Assembly: GCA_015501585.1 (NCBI GenBank)
Contig: JADNRY010000159.1
Span: forward strand, 82,690 to 146,689
DNA: 64,000 bases
Source: Rhodocollybia butyracea
Lineage: Eukaryota > Basidiomycota > Agaricomycetes > Agaricales > Omphalotaceae
Reading direction: 5' to 3'
How positions within the stretch are numbered: the first letter of the stretch is position 1; each line of letters begins with the position of its first letter. This document shows, piece by piece, positions 33,892 to 44,949 of this stretch. Below the pieces are notes generated by a model. That model was not told where the DNA came from. It saw only the letters and a program-made list of their open reading frames with translations, and made no database searches. Both the position numbers and the translations under genes were made by a program.

Positions 33892-36800
33892 TGAATTCTC
33901 AACCTTTATTCCAATTTGTCTCGAATACAGCTCCGATTACACCAGATCCCAGCGCATTACAGCGTTCAATCTCACAACCTATGACCTTTGGCACCGGCCC
34001 AGCTTTAGTACCAAAAACTCGAAGAAGAAAACAGAAATCTGCGGCATTTAAAGTTCCAAATTATCCTATCCGAAACCTTGCCAACCAAAGCCAATCACTT
34101 GCCGACTCATTGTTTCCGCAATCACCTACTTTGACACCGATTATAGGACTAGGACTTGACGAGCCTTTCCTAGAGAACGGAAATGGTTCCCAGTTACCAC
34201 TAGGCAGCAGTTTATTTTCCAACCTTGCTCACACCGAATCACTTTCAAATTCCACCAACACTCATTCATTCTCCCAGTTTCCATCCACTCCAGTTACTCC
34301 AGCACTCTCATCATCATCTTGGTCGGAGCCATCAAGCTCTCCCGAAACTTTTCTGCACACGCCACAGTCTGCATATAGCTCGTATTCACGTCCTCTTGTT
34401 AATTTCGGTGACTCTCCTCCAATGCCAATCCCACCATCTATATCCCGCTCCACATCAGTGTCAAAGACCCAGCTTGCACTAGATGAGCTACATAAAATAG
34501 GACTATCACCGTTCGAGTTTATTTCCACATTACTTGACCCCATGCACGAGCAATTTTCCCTCAATCGTAATGCATTTTTTCGCCATGACTCAAAGGTTAT
34601 TCCCCAGCTTCTGACTCGGATATTCGACCATCCAGTCGGAAACAGCATCTTTATGAACTGGTTACCACTGGAATATGCTTCGTAATCTTTTTTGTTCACG
34701 TATTTCTCAGCAGATGGTGTCTGCAAAGGAGAAGTTCCATATGACTACCAAGGAATTCAATCTAAAATTTCTCCACTCTTTATGATCTGCGCAGAGATGT
34801 AGGTGAATTTGCCAACGAGAACATGGGCGACTGGATGGCTTGTACTGAAAGCGGCTACTGGCTGCTTAGATTTCAGATAAGAAGACAAGCCAAAACAGAG
34901 ATGGTAACAAATTTACGCATCGTTTTCATATTCACTTCCACTCACTAGATATTCAGGGCCGTCTTGTTATGACATGCCAAGCAATGAACATGCTATCCTT
35001 GCAGTGTTCGCAGTTACAGTACCTCCTTGGAATGTTTGCTTGGGTCCACAGGAACTTCAAAGCAGACTATCGAGGTCTTGGACACTGCTGGTCTGTCCGT
35101 TTCGTATCCGACTATCCTTAAGACAATTGGGACTATGGCTGATGATAGCGTCGCTCTCGCCTCTGAACTCTCGCACAAGCCCCATGTCTTCACCTATGAC
35201 AATATGGACATCTCGTCTTCGGAACACGTTGAACAGACAAAAGATGCTGTTTCAAAGGTTCGATCCGGCTGCTTTTGTTTGGTTTACGGGATGCTATGGT
35301 GTGAAGGACCCGTAAACATATGCTATTAGCACCGATTCTCAAGAATTTACAGAAGGTTGTGCCTCTACGAGTCCGTGATATCCGTGCACAACAAGCTCAA
35401 TCCCTTGCGTATCATCACCAATGCCTCATTAATATCATCCATTTCCCTGGGCCGCAATTTGAAACAGTTCAAGTCTGTTAATTTCCGATCCTGATCTACA
35501 GTTACCAACCTCGTCGTCCACTTCCCTCTGGTTTGAAGACTATCTTTGCGGCACTTCGTGCTACAACTATCGAGGAGAAAACTATCAATGGGAACCTGTT
35601 AAATCAAGAAAAACTTCTACATTGAACAGATGCATCGCGACCCATTCGATCCGAATCTATCGTTATATGGTATTCCTTCTATCAATGATCAGTTAACAAA
35701 ACTCTCGCATTCGTAGTTGTCTCATATCGCGGACAGGCGATATTAATGGTTGGGCACGACGTGAGGTATTTACACTTGGTATTGCACCGCTCCATGCTTG
35801 TATGAACCTCTCATGGGATTGCGTGCAAAGCATTACGGATCTGTGAGCACCCCAGGAAGTTTAGCCTGGTTTTTTGCTATCATGGAGAAGAAGCGACTTG
35901 CAGGTGAAAAAACCAGACTACCATGCACTAACATCTGCACTCCGCCAAATCCTTGATGGGATATTGATTAGTTGTTGGAAAAAAGAATGCGGATATGGCT
36001 CCCTGGACGAGTTCGCAGATGCCCAACCCGGAGCCATGGAGCTGAAGACGATTGCAACAACTATTCTCAATAAATATTGCACCTCCTTCCCCGAAAAAAA
36101 GAAAACGAAGACTCTATCTATCCTGTTTTCTGCTACAAGGTCAGAAGATTCGGTTCCTGACATTTCTCCTGATGATATCTGCCATCGAAATCTGCGCCTA
36201 TTGGTGCGAGACTTGCTTGTCTTGCTTGAGCTTATGACTGCTGCTCTCATGGCGACTTCGGAGGATCGAGGACTTGCTTCCAGACCTTGCTGCAATGTTC
36301 CGTAGCATAGGCTCGAACAAGTATGCAGTTGAGTGTATTGGGCTAATGTACAATCTTAAATATGTATGGCCATCGGAATACGCGTACGTTCATTTGATAT
36401 TCAACTTATAGGGATGCTGATAGCCTTGTACAGGGATATCATGCGTGATAACCATCTTGTCAAGGTCTCTGGATTAGTTGCACATTTCATGGGTATTGAT
36501 ATGAATATTGAGCATAATATCGGATATGTGAAGGTAAGCTCGCAGTTTCATGCAAGTGGTAAAATCTCATTGAATATAGGACTTGTATGGCGCAAAGGGT
36601 ATTTACGGCGTCTGGGATCTCCTTGCAGACGTCTCCGCTGCAATTGTCCCAGCTCAAGACTGCAAGAAGAAAGTTCAGAAAATGATGGATACATCTTATC
36701 AGAAGAGAGGCCACAGTAATGTTGACACCTCGGCTTTGGTATGGGATGTTTCTCGAGCCGTCGATGGAGAGAACCTGTTAGACTATGATATCACTCGGAA

Positions 36801-37008
36801 GACAGACACCATGCGGAAACATACCTTGGTCCCTGACCTCTGCGCTGACGGATATCAGAAGCTGAAAGCGACTATCGGAAGCTTCAATAAACGGATGAAG
36901 GCTCAGTGGGGAAAGGATCCAGAAACTGAACCAGTTCGTGAGGTGGAGGATGATCCCACACTTCCTCCGATGGAATGGGCAGACCCTAATGAACTAAATA
37001 CTGACTGA
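33892..37008 (+). CDS. DUF6589-family protein (multi-exon, with apparent frameshifts)
   Basis: The Ser/Thr/Pro-rich N-terminus (MNSQPLFQFVSNTAP, ATG 33892, 38 bp past the TIR) is low complexity to about residue 200. The DUF6589 region follows through exon pieces: DVGEFANENMGDWM (about 34800), STGTSKQTIEVL...GLSVSYPTILK (35048-35120), HVFTYDNMDISSSEHVEQ (35190-35235), LPSGLKTIFAALRATTIEEK (about 35525), DYHALTSALRQILDGIL (35915), NLKYVWPSEYA (36355), DIMRDNHLVKVSG and NIEHNIGYVK (about 36440-36530), and AKGIYGVWDLLADVSAAI (36590). It ends ADPNELNTD. Function unknown; the domain is known only from fungi. One-base shifts are needed near 34780, 35042 and 35290, in or beside homopolymers. The gene may be decayed or the sequence may contain errors. 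Confidence 0.8.
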
Positions 37009-37177
37009 GACGAATAGACTTGTATTCTTGCGTATGTATGTAGAAATCAAGTCCTACGTTTACGTTTGGTAGTACGAACTTGAACAGGATACAACATATC
37101 AAACGCATTAATCACTTGAAAAATTCCCGGTGCCCAAAGAACTGCAAAATCACTACCAACTTCTTCGTCTAAAGCTG

Positions 37178-39272
37178 CTACAAGGTCCATGTGAGAATTA
37201 AGGGTAAATCGGGTGTATCTTGCAACAAGGTAGCAAGTTCGGAGTCTGAGATTATCAGATACTCGGGGACAACACCAGATATTGGGTTGCGTTCATGCTC
37301 TACCCTACGCCAACGTAACAGTCGCGCCCTCAGTGGTTTCCTATGACGCGTTGTACGGACCTTTAATCCTGCTTCAGTATCTTGTTCATCCAGATTAACT
37401 ACAGGCTCGTCAAGTGCTTTGCGTTTCGTCAAGTTCGGCTCAGGAGCAGCAACATAGATAGGACCAGGGAGATGGTCTTGAAGTTGAAATTCGTTGTCGG
37501 TGTGTGCAGACCCATCACAACAAAATGTGAGGTAGTCAAGACCTGTATTATATGTTAGAACTCGTAAGGATAAGGTAAAATTTGACATACGTGAGGGAGA
37601 GCAGTTGGCAAAATAATTAGCTTTGTATTCTCGGATACATGGTGCAAGTATAGCAGCAATTCCTGAGTGCGGAACACGTTCACGTTTGTTTGAGCCAAGC
37701 TTGAGTACAGTGCGAGGACGATCTGGGTCATTGTGAAAAGGAAGGGATTCATCGTTGAACTCTTCAAGTTTAACGTTGAGAACCCAAGGTTCAAATAGCG
37801 TAACATGAATACCACCGCGTTCATCGCGATCTCCCCGGCCTTTGCGCTGATCGCTCTCGCTTTCATCCACAATACCTACATTCACCGTTATACGTACATC
37901 AGGAAAATCCACTCCCTAGATAACATTTTAGATTCACACTATTGCATAAATGATACACATACTGTAGATTCAGCGGAGGTAGCACAAAGGATACGACAAG
38001 ATCCGTCAGGCCACGTAAACTCATCATGCGCTATCTGCAGGTACTGTGGAGACATTGTACTGTAGTAATGCCGAACAAATCCAGTAGCTCGAAACTGTTC
38101 TGGAATATGTTTATCCAAGTATCTTGAAACACAAAGAGCAAGAGCATTGCTATCAAAGAACAGCAGGACTCGAGGCTGATCTTGAAGCGAGCCGTTTGTA
38201 GGAAACGGAGAGCGAATGAAGCATAGATAGTTTTGCAACACATCAAAATTTCCGACAACACAGTGACGTGCATAGATTATGCTTGGTCGGTTGGTGCATT
38301 GTTGTACGAGTGAGTATTCAGATCCAAGAAAGGACGATTCGAGTGTATGTTTGACATGGTCGGGGCAAGTTGCGGTAAATGCATTCCATATGAGTGTTCT
38401 CGGCAAGGTAATTTTGAGCTCAGAAAATCGACCCCATGATGGTCTAAAAGCAGATAAACCAAAGCAATCCCTTCCCAAGTAATGCACAAAATGTACTTCA
38501 TCGATGTTGATGTGAAGGAGTCGTCGACGGAATATATGGTCACGGAGGAGGAGAGCTAATCGAGTGAAATGACCTTCCGGTGATTTGAAGAGTTGCTCAG
38601 CCGTTACAATGAGATGCTGAGCGGTCCCGAGTTGTGAGGAATTAATGGCACCATCATGAATGTGTTTCTGTGCTAAAAAGTTAGCGAAGGGTCAGTACTT
38701 GATATTGCGGCTCGTACATACCTTCCAATACTCTTTATTTCGTGGTGTATCCTGATTTACAGCGACTGTATTGATGCCATACTTGTCAAGAAAAGATGTA
38801 ACCTGTAAATGTACAACACGTCAGTACCATATCAGAACCTATATCCAGTGTCACACACCTGCATTGCCTGTAGTCTCTTCAGAGGAGATATGGTAATAGA
38901 TACTCGGGTTGAGCCAGAGTTCTCAAGCAGCATCAGCAGTGCCATTATGTGCGTCTTCCCAAATCCTGTTCCTGCAATTACCAAGGAATTTCCTGTCTTT
39001 GAAGCTAAAGCTGCTTGCAGCTGCAACTGCTTGGGAATTTCAGCACCACGAGAGGCATAGTACATCAACAAGCATAGTCTCAATGCGAGAGTTTGTTCGG
39101 TCGTTGGTTCTGAGTCGGATGATGAGAGCGAAAGTATAAAGCCAAATGGAATACGGAGTTTGATGTGTTCGTCAAGAGCGTTGTATTTAGAAATTAGGTT
39201 GTTATGCGTGTCTTCTCTAAGTTCATCCAGAAAGAGGCAAAGTGGCAAAGGAAATATGTGATTTTGTGCCAT
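37178..39272 (-). CDS. RecQ-like superfamily 2 DNA helicase
   Basis: The ATG at 39272 (MAQNHIFPLPLCLF) lies 6 bp inside the right TIR. Motif I is AGTGFGKTHIMALLM (about 38985). Motif Ia is SITISPLKRLQAMQV (about 38890). Motif II is NIDEVHFVHYLGRD, with DEVH (about 38505), followed by the RecQ-like AFRPSWGRFSEL. Motif III is FTATCPDHVKHTL (about 38360). Motif IV is RVLLFFDSN (about 38165), then VRHYYSTMSPQY (about 38065) and RILCATSAES (about 37995). GVDFPDVRITVNVG (about 37910) is the helicase C-terminal core. Expected activity is ATP-driven strand separation. The gene has several short introns. Its C-terminal 250 residues (37912-37178) include HLPGPIYVAAPEPNLTKRKA and a basic segment. Being carried in a TIR element next to DUF6589 suggests a role in mobility. 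Confidence 0.85.
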
Positions 39273-39277
39273 ATTCA

Positions 39278-39542
39278 ACGCGTTGTTGCGCGCGGCGACA
39301 CGTCGAAAATGCTGGACAAGCTGAGCGAGACGGAAGAAAATAACGCTGAACGGAATTCACGGAACGGTTTCAATACATTCAAAAATTCCCATCCGCTTTG
39401 CCCAAATCGAGGTTAAGCTAATTAAGGATCGGTCAAAGCTGTTTAAAAGTCTGTGCTACGGTCCGGAGCCGGTTTCCAGGCCCCTCTATCGAGGTTTCTC
39501 GCTTAAGCCGTCAACCTCATAGAGGGGACTGTAACAGGCCTA
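39278..39542 (-). repeat. Right 265-bp terminal inverted repeat
   Basis: Inverted copy of 33590-33853. Its inner edge is 6 bp from the helicase start codon, so the helicase promoter must lie in the repeat. Confidence 0.95.
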
Positions 39543-39551
39543 ACGTTAAAT

Positions 39552-40930
39552 CCGTACCAGCAGAGTATTATATCTGTATAGGCACTTATAAGCTTTAATG
39601 CATTACGAGGGAAGGTTGTTGAAGTGCATAGTACCAGTTATATTGAATTGAGGACTTTTAATATATTAACTTGCCCGCTGAATATTACACTACTGGGAAG
39701 TTTTTGATGCATTAAGAGGGAGGGTGTAGTAAGCATATACAGTACTACTGATATTGACTTTGAGGGTTTTAAATGCATTAGGAGAGAAGCTGTAGGCGCT
39801 TACAGGCTCATGTTTCATATTTACATCAGGAAAAGCCGTTTTTGCCTAGGTGACCCAGAGTGGCCTAAAGCAAACTAGGTGACCTATGAATGCTATGGCA
39901 TCCTAGGAATTTGGGCTCGTCCCTTGCCAGTCAAGGCTCTTGAGGATTCCCTAGGGTATCCTAGGCAAACCCAGGGCAAGCCTAGGTTTGCCCAGGTTTG
40001 CCCAGGTGTTCCCCAGGTGTTCCCCAGGAGCACCTGGGCAAACCTGGGCAAACCTAGGCTTGCCTAGGGAATCCTCAAGAGCCTTGACTGGCAAGGGACG
40101 AGCCCAAATTCCTAGGATGCCATAGCATTCATAGGTCACCTAGTTTGCTTTAGGCCACTCTGGGGTCACCTAGGCAAAAATGGCTTTTCCTGATGTATTA
40201 ACTTTTAATGCATTAGCTAGGTACCATAGCTGACCATTACATTGGTGTAGGCTCTTGAAAGTTTTAATGCATTGGGAGGGGGGCTGTAGGCGCTTACACT
40301 ACTACTTTTATTAGATTTGGGGACTTTTAATGCATTAAGTATCTACCAGGCGGCTATTACACTACTTAGAAGTCTTAATGCATTAAGAGGGATGGTTTAG
40401 GCGCTTACAGTACTGCTGATATTGGATTTGAGGAGTTTAAATGCATTAAGTATGTACCAGCTGGCTATTACACTACTGAGCAGTTTTAATGCATTAAGAG
40501 GGAGGGTGTAGGCGCATACAGGCCAGTCCTATTGGATTTGAGGACTTTTGATGCATTAGGGATGTACCATAGCTGACCATTACATTGGTGTAGGCTCTTG
40601 AAAGTTTTAATGCATTGGGAGGGAGGCTGTTGGCGCTTATAGTACTACTTTTATTAGATTTGGGGACTTTTAATGCATTAAGTATCTACCAGGCGGCTAT
40701 TACACTACCGAGAAGTCTTAATGCATTAAGAGGGATGGTTTAGGTGCTTACAGTACCGCTGATATTGGATTTGAGGACTTTTAATGCATTAAGTATGTAC
40801 CAACTGGCTATTACACTACTGAGAAGTCTTAATGCATTAAGAGGGAGGGTGTAGGCGTATACAGTATACTGATATTGACTTTGAGGGTTTTTAATGCATT
40901 AGGAGGGAAGCTGTAGGCGCTTACAGGCTC
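39552..40930. repeat. TTTAATGCATTAAGAGGG satellite with higher-order period of about 343 bp
   Basis: At least 14 modules of about 50-60 bp contain TTTTAATGCATTAAG(AGGG) followed by GTGTAGGCGCTTACAGTACT or by TACCAGCTGGCTATTACACT. A larger unit repeats: TACCATAGCTGACCATTACA occurs at 40221 and 40564, 343 bp apart. The palindrome AATGCATT is in every unit. A MITE interrupts it at 39824-40195. I see no genes. Confidence 0.85.
39824..40195. mobile_element. Foldback MITE (372 bp), CATCAGGAAAAGCC ends
   Basis: An almost perfect palindrome over its whole length, with arms of about 150 bp around a GTTCCCCAGGTGTTCCCCAG centre. Flanked by TA on both sides (39822-39823, 40196-40197). It can fold into a single long hairpin. 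Confidence 0.87.
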
Positions 40931-42431
40931 ACGATGTCAGGTAGTAGTTGGGTTTTCGAGAATGTAGTGTGATTATGGGCTATCTAAGCGCCCGGGTAAG
41001 TACTTCACTGAACCGCATCAAAAGCTTCAAAAGCCGGCAGCGCCTAATCAACTACTTTAGAATTAGTAATATGCAAATGATCACATGAAATGGCATGTCT
41101 GCCGAAGGTACGCGTATACAGACACTTGCGTGTCCCCCATATTTTGCTTATTCATGCAGTAGGTCCGTTAGTAAGACAGTAGAATAATTTAATTGTACAG
41201 TATATAAACCCCCAGTAGACAGAAATAAAAAAGTTCTTTCTTCCCCTCTAAATTGCCCCTCTAAGTCTATTCTTTTAGACTCTCAATAAAGTCTTGTTAG
41301 TGTATCCTGATTGGATTAGTTAGTAAGCTTCAGTCCAGCAAGAGCCTGGTAAATAGTTCTACTAATAATTCAAGTACACTGTTACTTACTCATTGAAAGT
41401 CTTGTATTCAGTTTAGTATATGAGCTACAGCCCAGCAGAGCCTGGTACAGTTCCATATTCGATTCATATTCACTGCTACGCCTCCGGATACGCCGTTCCC
41501 ACGCTTCCTAGTGCGCCTCGGAATTACAGTCACAGAAGCCACTCTTCTAGTCACTCCCGCTACTCTCCTTATTCTCATTCACCCTACTGGTACTTGTCCC
41601 CTCCCCAAGCTCCATTTCAGCCTACTCCTCCTTCATACAGTCACTTTCCATACTTACCTCCGCCTCACTACACACCTCCGTACCCTTACTTGAATTCACG
41701 TTACTACTACTAGTCCTCAGGGCCTGTGCACCATGCATTTTACGGTCCACCAATAACGTGCTTGCCTGGTCCTTACATTATTGGAAAAGTCCATTAGTGT
41801 GACATCTTATTGGAACTGACGACGGGGACCTTCATTGTAAGACTCCCATTTTGAATTTCCGTAGCTGTCAGCCTAAAGCTATTACATATTCTCACAGACA
41901 CTCTCCTCACTTGCCTTTTACTACACCACTATTCAATATGTCTCACGGACACTCCACCGGACAGTACCGTGATACTTCTAGCTTTGAAGAGGATGATGAC
42001 TTCCCTCTTCCAGCTCATGCTAGTTCTTGCCCCAATTCTCCTCCTTCCATTATTCAAGATTCTGGACCAGTGGTCTCTGATGCCGCTGCTTTCCATGGAT
42101 CCTCGTATGTCTTTCCTTCCAATGCCGAGGCCAGGTCTAATGTATTTTCCACTACACAGACACCTGGCTATAATGTTCTTGCCCCGTCACATTCTGTCAC
42201 GGTTGGGACGGCAAAGGATTTACCTGTGAAGGGTTCGCGTGAAGCCCCCACTAAGTTTACTGGTAAATATACTCAGGTTGAAAGTTTCTTTGAGCACTAT
42301 GATAGACTATTAAATAAATACAATGTACAGTCTGATTCTGAAAAGTGCCAAGGACTATTAGAATATGTCTCTTCTTCTGTAAAGACATTGATTCATTCCA
42401 GTCCCTTCTACCATGCCTCCAATTGGACTGG
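40931..42431 (+). mobile_element. 5' part of a Gypsy-like LTR element (promoter region plus gag), truncated
   Basis: TATATAAACCCCC near 41201 and AATAAA near 41285 mark a retroelement promoter and polyadenylation region. Downstream is a Pro/Tyr/Ser-rich short frame (41429-41713) and then a gag frame. The exact LTR borders are not clear. The element ends abruptly where LTR-A begins at 42432, and the matching remainder is not found on the other side of that element. Confidence 0.5.
41938..42431 (+). CDS. gag: Truncated Gypsy Gag
   Basis: The ATG at 41938 (MSHGHSTGQYRDTSSFEEDD) opens an acidic, Ser/Pro-rich N-terminus. The gag core begins at APTKFTGKYTQVESFFEHYD and LLNKYNVQSDSEKCQGLLEY. The frame is cut after SNWTG by the LTR-A element. 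No zinc knuckle remains. Confidence 0.7.
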
Positions 42432-44703
42432 TATTAGGCCTAAAATCGGCCTAAGGCATGTAACCGTACATTTTGACACTTTGTACGTGTTATACAATGC
42501 AATAAGAGAGTTATACGGAGCCCGAGCGTGATAGCTGTTGCCGAGGCAAAGAACTTAACAATAATACTCAGCGAGCCGTGAAGGTACGCCCACAAGCGTA
42601 GCCTAGAGCCAAGCTAGCGAGGATACCTGGGCTGCCCGGAGATGTAACGCTAGATCGTCAATCTAGTTATACCCAAAGAGTGTAGACTCTCTAAACTACA
42701 GGACATCTCGAAGCGGGATAAGTACTAAGCCAACGCGTTACTCGAGGGAAGGAATTATGAGGGAAGGCATCCCTCGCACTAAGACCCCCAACGAGCTATG
42801 TTAAGATGTGGACTTTACAGTCTGTAACAATGGACCAGAACAATCCCGAGGAAACCGTAGAGGTCTATTCGCGGCACCGGTCGTAACCGTGACGACGGTA
42901 GAAACATACTTAGCGGTCCTACGGAAAGCTACGCGCCGGGATAGCCTTGGCAAATAAAACATTTGATCTTAGAAATCATACACGGAGGTCTTATCCGTTA
43001 AAGCCGACTATCGGGAATCACTTGTACATACTCAGCGCAGTTGCTCGAGATTATCATAAGTGGTGTCGTTGGAAAGCTAGATAACAGGCCTTCTCGAGAG
43101 AATGTTAATCACACTCAGGATGGACAGAACTATCCGAGGAATAGAATGAAACTCACCCAAGGGAAACCGGGCGGCGAGTGATCATGAAGCGCAAAGGTAC
43201 TCCTGACCCCGGAGAATTGTGGAGTAATCGGAGAAACCTCGCTCGGATCAAAACACTCTAAAACTATGTTAATCCTCACGAAATCATATTTTACCTCTGA
43301 TATATACCCAAGAATGGACTATTTCTTTATCATGTGTACCATATATAGGCTGGAGTTTCCTTTCCGAGCCAGATTCCTCTGTTCCACTCTCTTTCCGTCT
43401 CTCTCCGTATCTGTTTCATCTATTTTTCGTATTAAACTCTCTCTACTCAGTATATAAGCCAGATATATTTATTCAATAAGACAAGTTACTTGCCACCTCC
43501 CCTGTACGAGATTGGTTGTGTTCCTTCACCTCAAAGTTTCTTGCCCTCGACTTGACTGCTAAGACCAGTGCTCCGTAGAACGTCCCCTCGGGACTAGTAG
43601 CGTGACGCCTCCTGACTTGGTTATCTTTGAAAGTAATAAACTTCACGAAGTTACTTGCCACCTCCCCTGTACGAGATTGGTTGTGTTCCTTCACCTTAGA
43701 GGATCTTTCCCTCGATTTGTATGTTCGGAAGTGAGCTCCGTAGAACGTCCTTGGGACTAGTAGCGTGACGCTTCTCTACTTAACTACGAGTTGGTTGTTA
43801 GTTTCTTCACCTAGTAAGTAGCTGGTCACCTCTCTACGTGTTCCCGCGGAGAAGTGTTAGTTGCTTCACGAAGTTGTTAGCCAGTCTCAACGCTTTACCG
43901 CGGAGTGACTGATAGTTTCTTCAAGGAGTTTGATTTACTGTCATATTACTTGCTCGGCGGAATTTGGCCTGTAATAGAATTTCACAAACTTCCTTTGGCC
44001 CACTTGAGAATCTGATCGAGTCTTGAGCGTGTGAGTTCCCTCGAACTCCAGATCAACCTTAAATCTAGTTGCTTCCTTAGAGGGGACGGTTTCTAGTAAG
44101 GAATTATTCGGCTCCAGAGTGAGGGTTCCTTAGTCGACTTCCCTGTGAAGTTAGGCGAGCCACTAAGATTGTGGTACGAGTTCCTAGTGATTAAGTTCAC
44201 TCACAATATTCGTAGCTTGGCCCAGAGTTTGGTCGAGGACTTTACGGCGTCACAGCAGCTAGTGCCAGAGTTTGCCTAGGGTTGTTGACAAACCTCGAGA
44301 TTACTATTCTAGCTAGAGCCAGAGTTTGCCTAGGAGAATCTTAGTTTCGTTGTATTGGTTTTGGTTTCGATTATTTGGTTTTGGACACATACACATTATT
44401 GGTTTTGGTTTGGTTATATTGATTCGGACATCCCGACGTTCCCTTGTACATATGTACACCCAGCTGGGCTTCCCTCGACTCAGTTCTAAGAGTTGTCCAA
44501 GCTTAGTTACCCATGTTAGCGCTACAGTCTTGAACCTGGAGCAGTCGCGCGCGTACATCCGATATTACAAAGCTTTCCCTCGGGGAATCTCTGACAACCC
44601 GCCCTCGCTCCCTTACATATCGATAGTCTGGTTAGGTGCGGTAGTGTTTTTGTTAGGTTGTTTTATAGCACCTTTCGCATACCTACACGTAAATACCCAA
44701 ATA
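42432..44703 (+). repeat. 5' LTR (LTR-A), 2272 bp
   Basis: Begins TATTAGGCCTAAAATCGGCC and ends CACGTAAATACCCAAATA. Two internal direct repeats with ACTTGCCACCTCCCCTGTAC (43488 and 43655) are followed by CTTCACGAAGTT-type motifs. The start is fixed by four copies in the window with four different preceding bases. Confidence 0.93.
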
Positions 44704-44722
44704 TCTGGAGCCCACCGCGAGG
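44704..44722 (+). promoter_or_regulatory. Putative primer binding site
   Basis: TCTGGAGCCCACCGCGAGG directly follows the 5' LTR. TGG two bases after the LTR is the usual start of a tRNA-complementary PBS. I cannot say which tRNA. Confidence 0.5.
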
Positions 44723-44949
44723 GGTGGAATCTAATTTTATCGGATTTTACTACAAACCTAGTCCTTGGGTTAGTAGAGTTCATCTTCTTTGTCCTTCGTT
44801 TGCTAGTCCACAAGATTAGTGATCCCTCGGATAATACACCTGATTCAGAGTCAACTCTTTCCGGAGTAGGCGAACTTCCTGATCCGGGAACATCTGAATT
44901 AAGACGCAGTAAAAGAGTACCTAAACCTCGAGAACGATATAATAGTAGC

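Larger units (their letters stand above)
33590..39542. mobile_element. TIR transposon with DUF6589 and RecQ-like helicase genes (5953 bp, 9-bp TSD)
   Basis: Terminal inverted repeats of 264/265 bp (33590-33853 and 39278-39542) differ at only a handful of bases. They start TAGGCCTGTTACAGTCCCC. The target duplication is ACGTTAAAT at 33581-33589 and 39543-39551. The left repeat leads into a DUF6589 gene (+), the right one into a helicase gene (-). The two genes converge, with stops at 37008 and 37178. Each end contains a strong internal hairpin, CCCCTCTAT...ATAGAGGGG, at 14-60 bp from the terminus. Long TIRs and a 9-bp duplication recall Mutator-like elements, but neither gene is a MULE transposase. 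Confidence 0.92.

Noticed and set aside
33590..39542. Helitron interpretation of the helicase-carrying element
   Set aside because: Helitrons lack terminal inverted repeats and target duplications. This element has both, and the helicase is RecQ-like without a Rep/HUH domain.
39879..40139. Two near-identical open frames on opposite strands
   Set aside because: They are the two arms of a palindromic MITE read in both directions, not genes.
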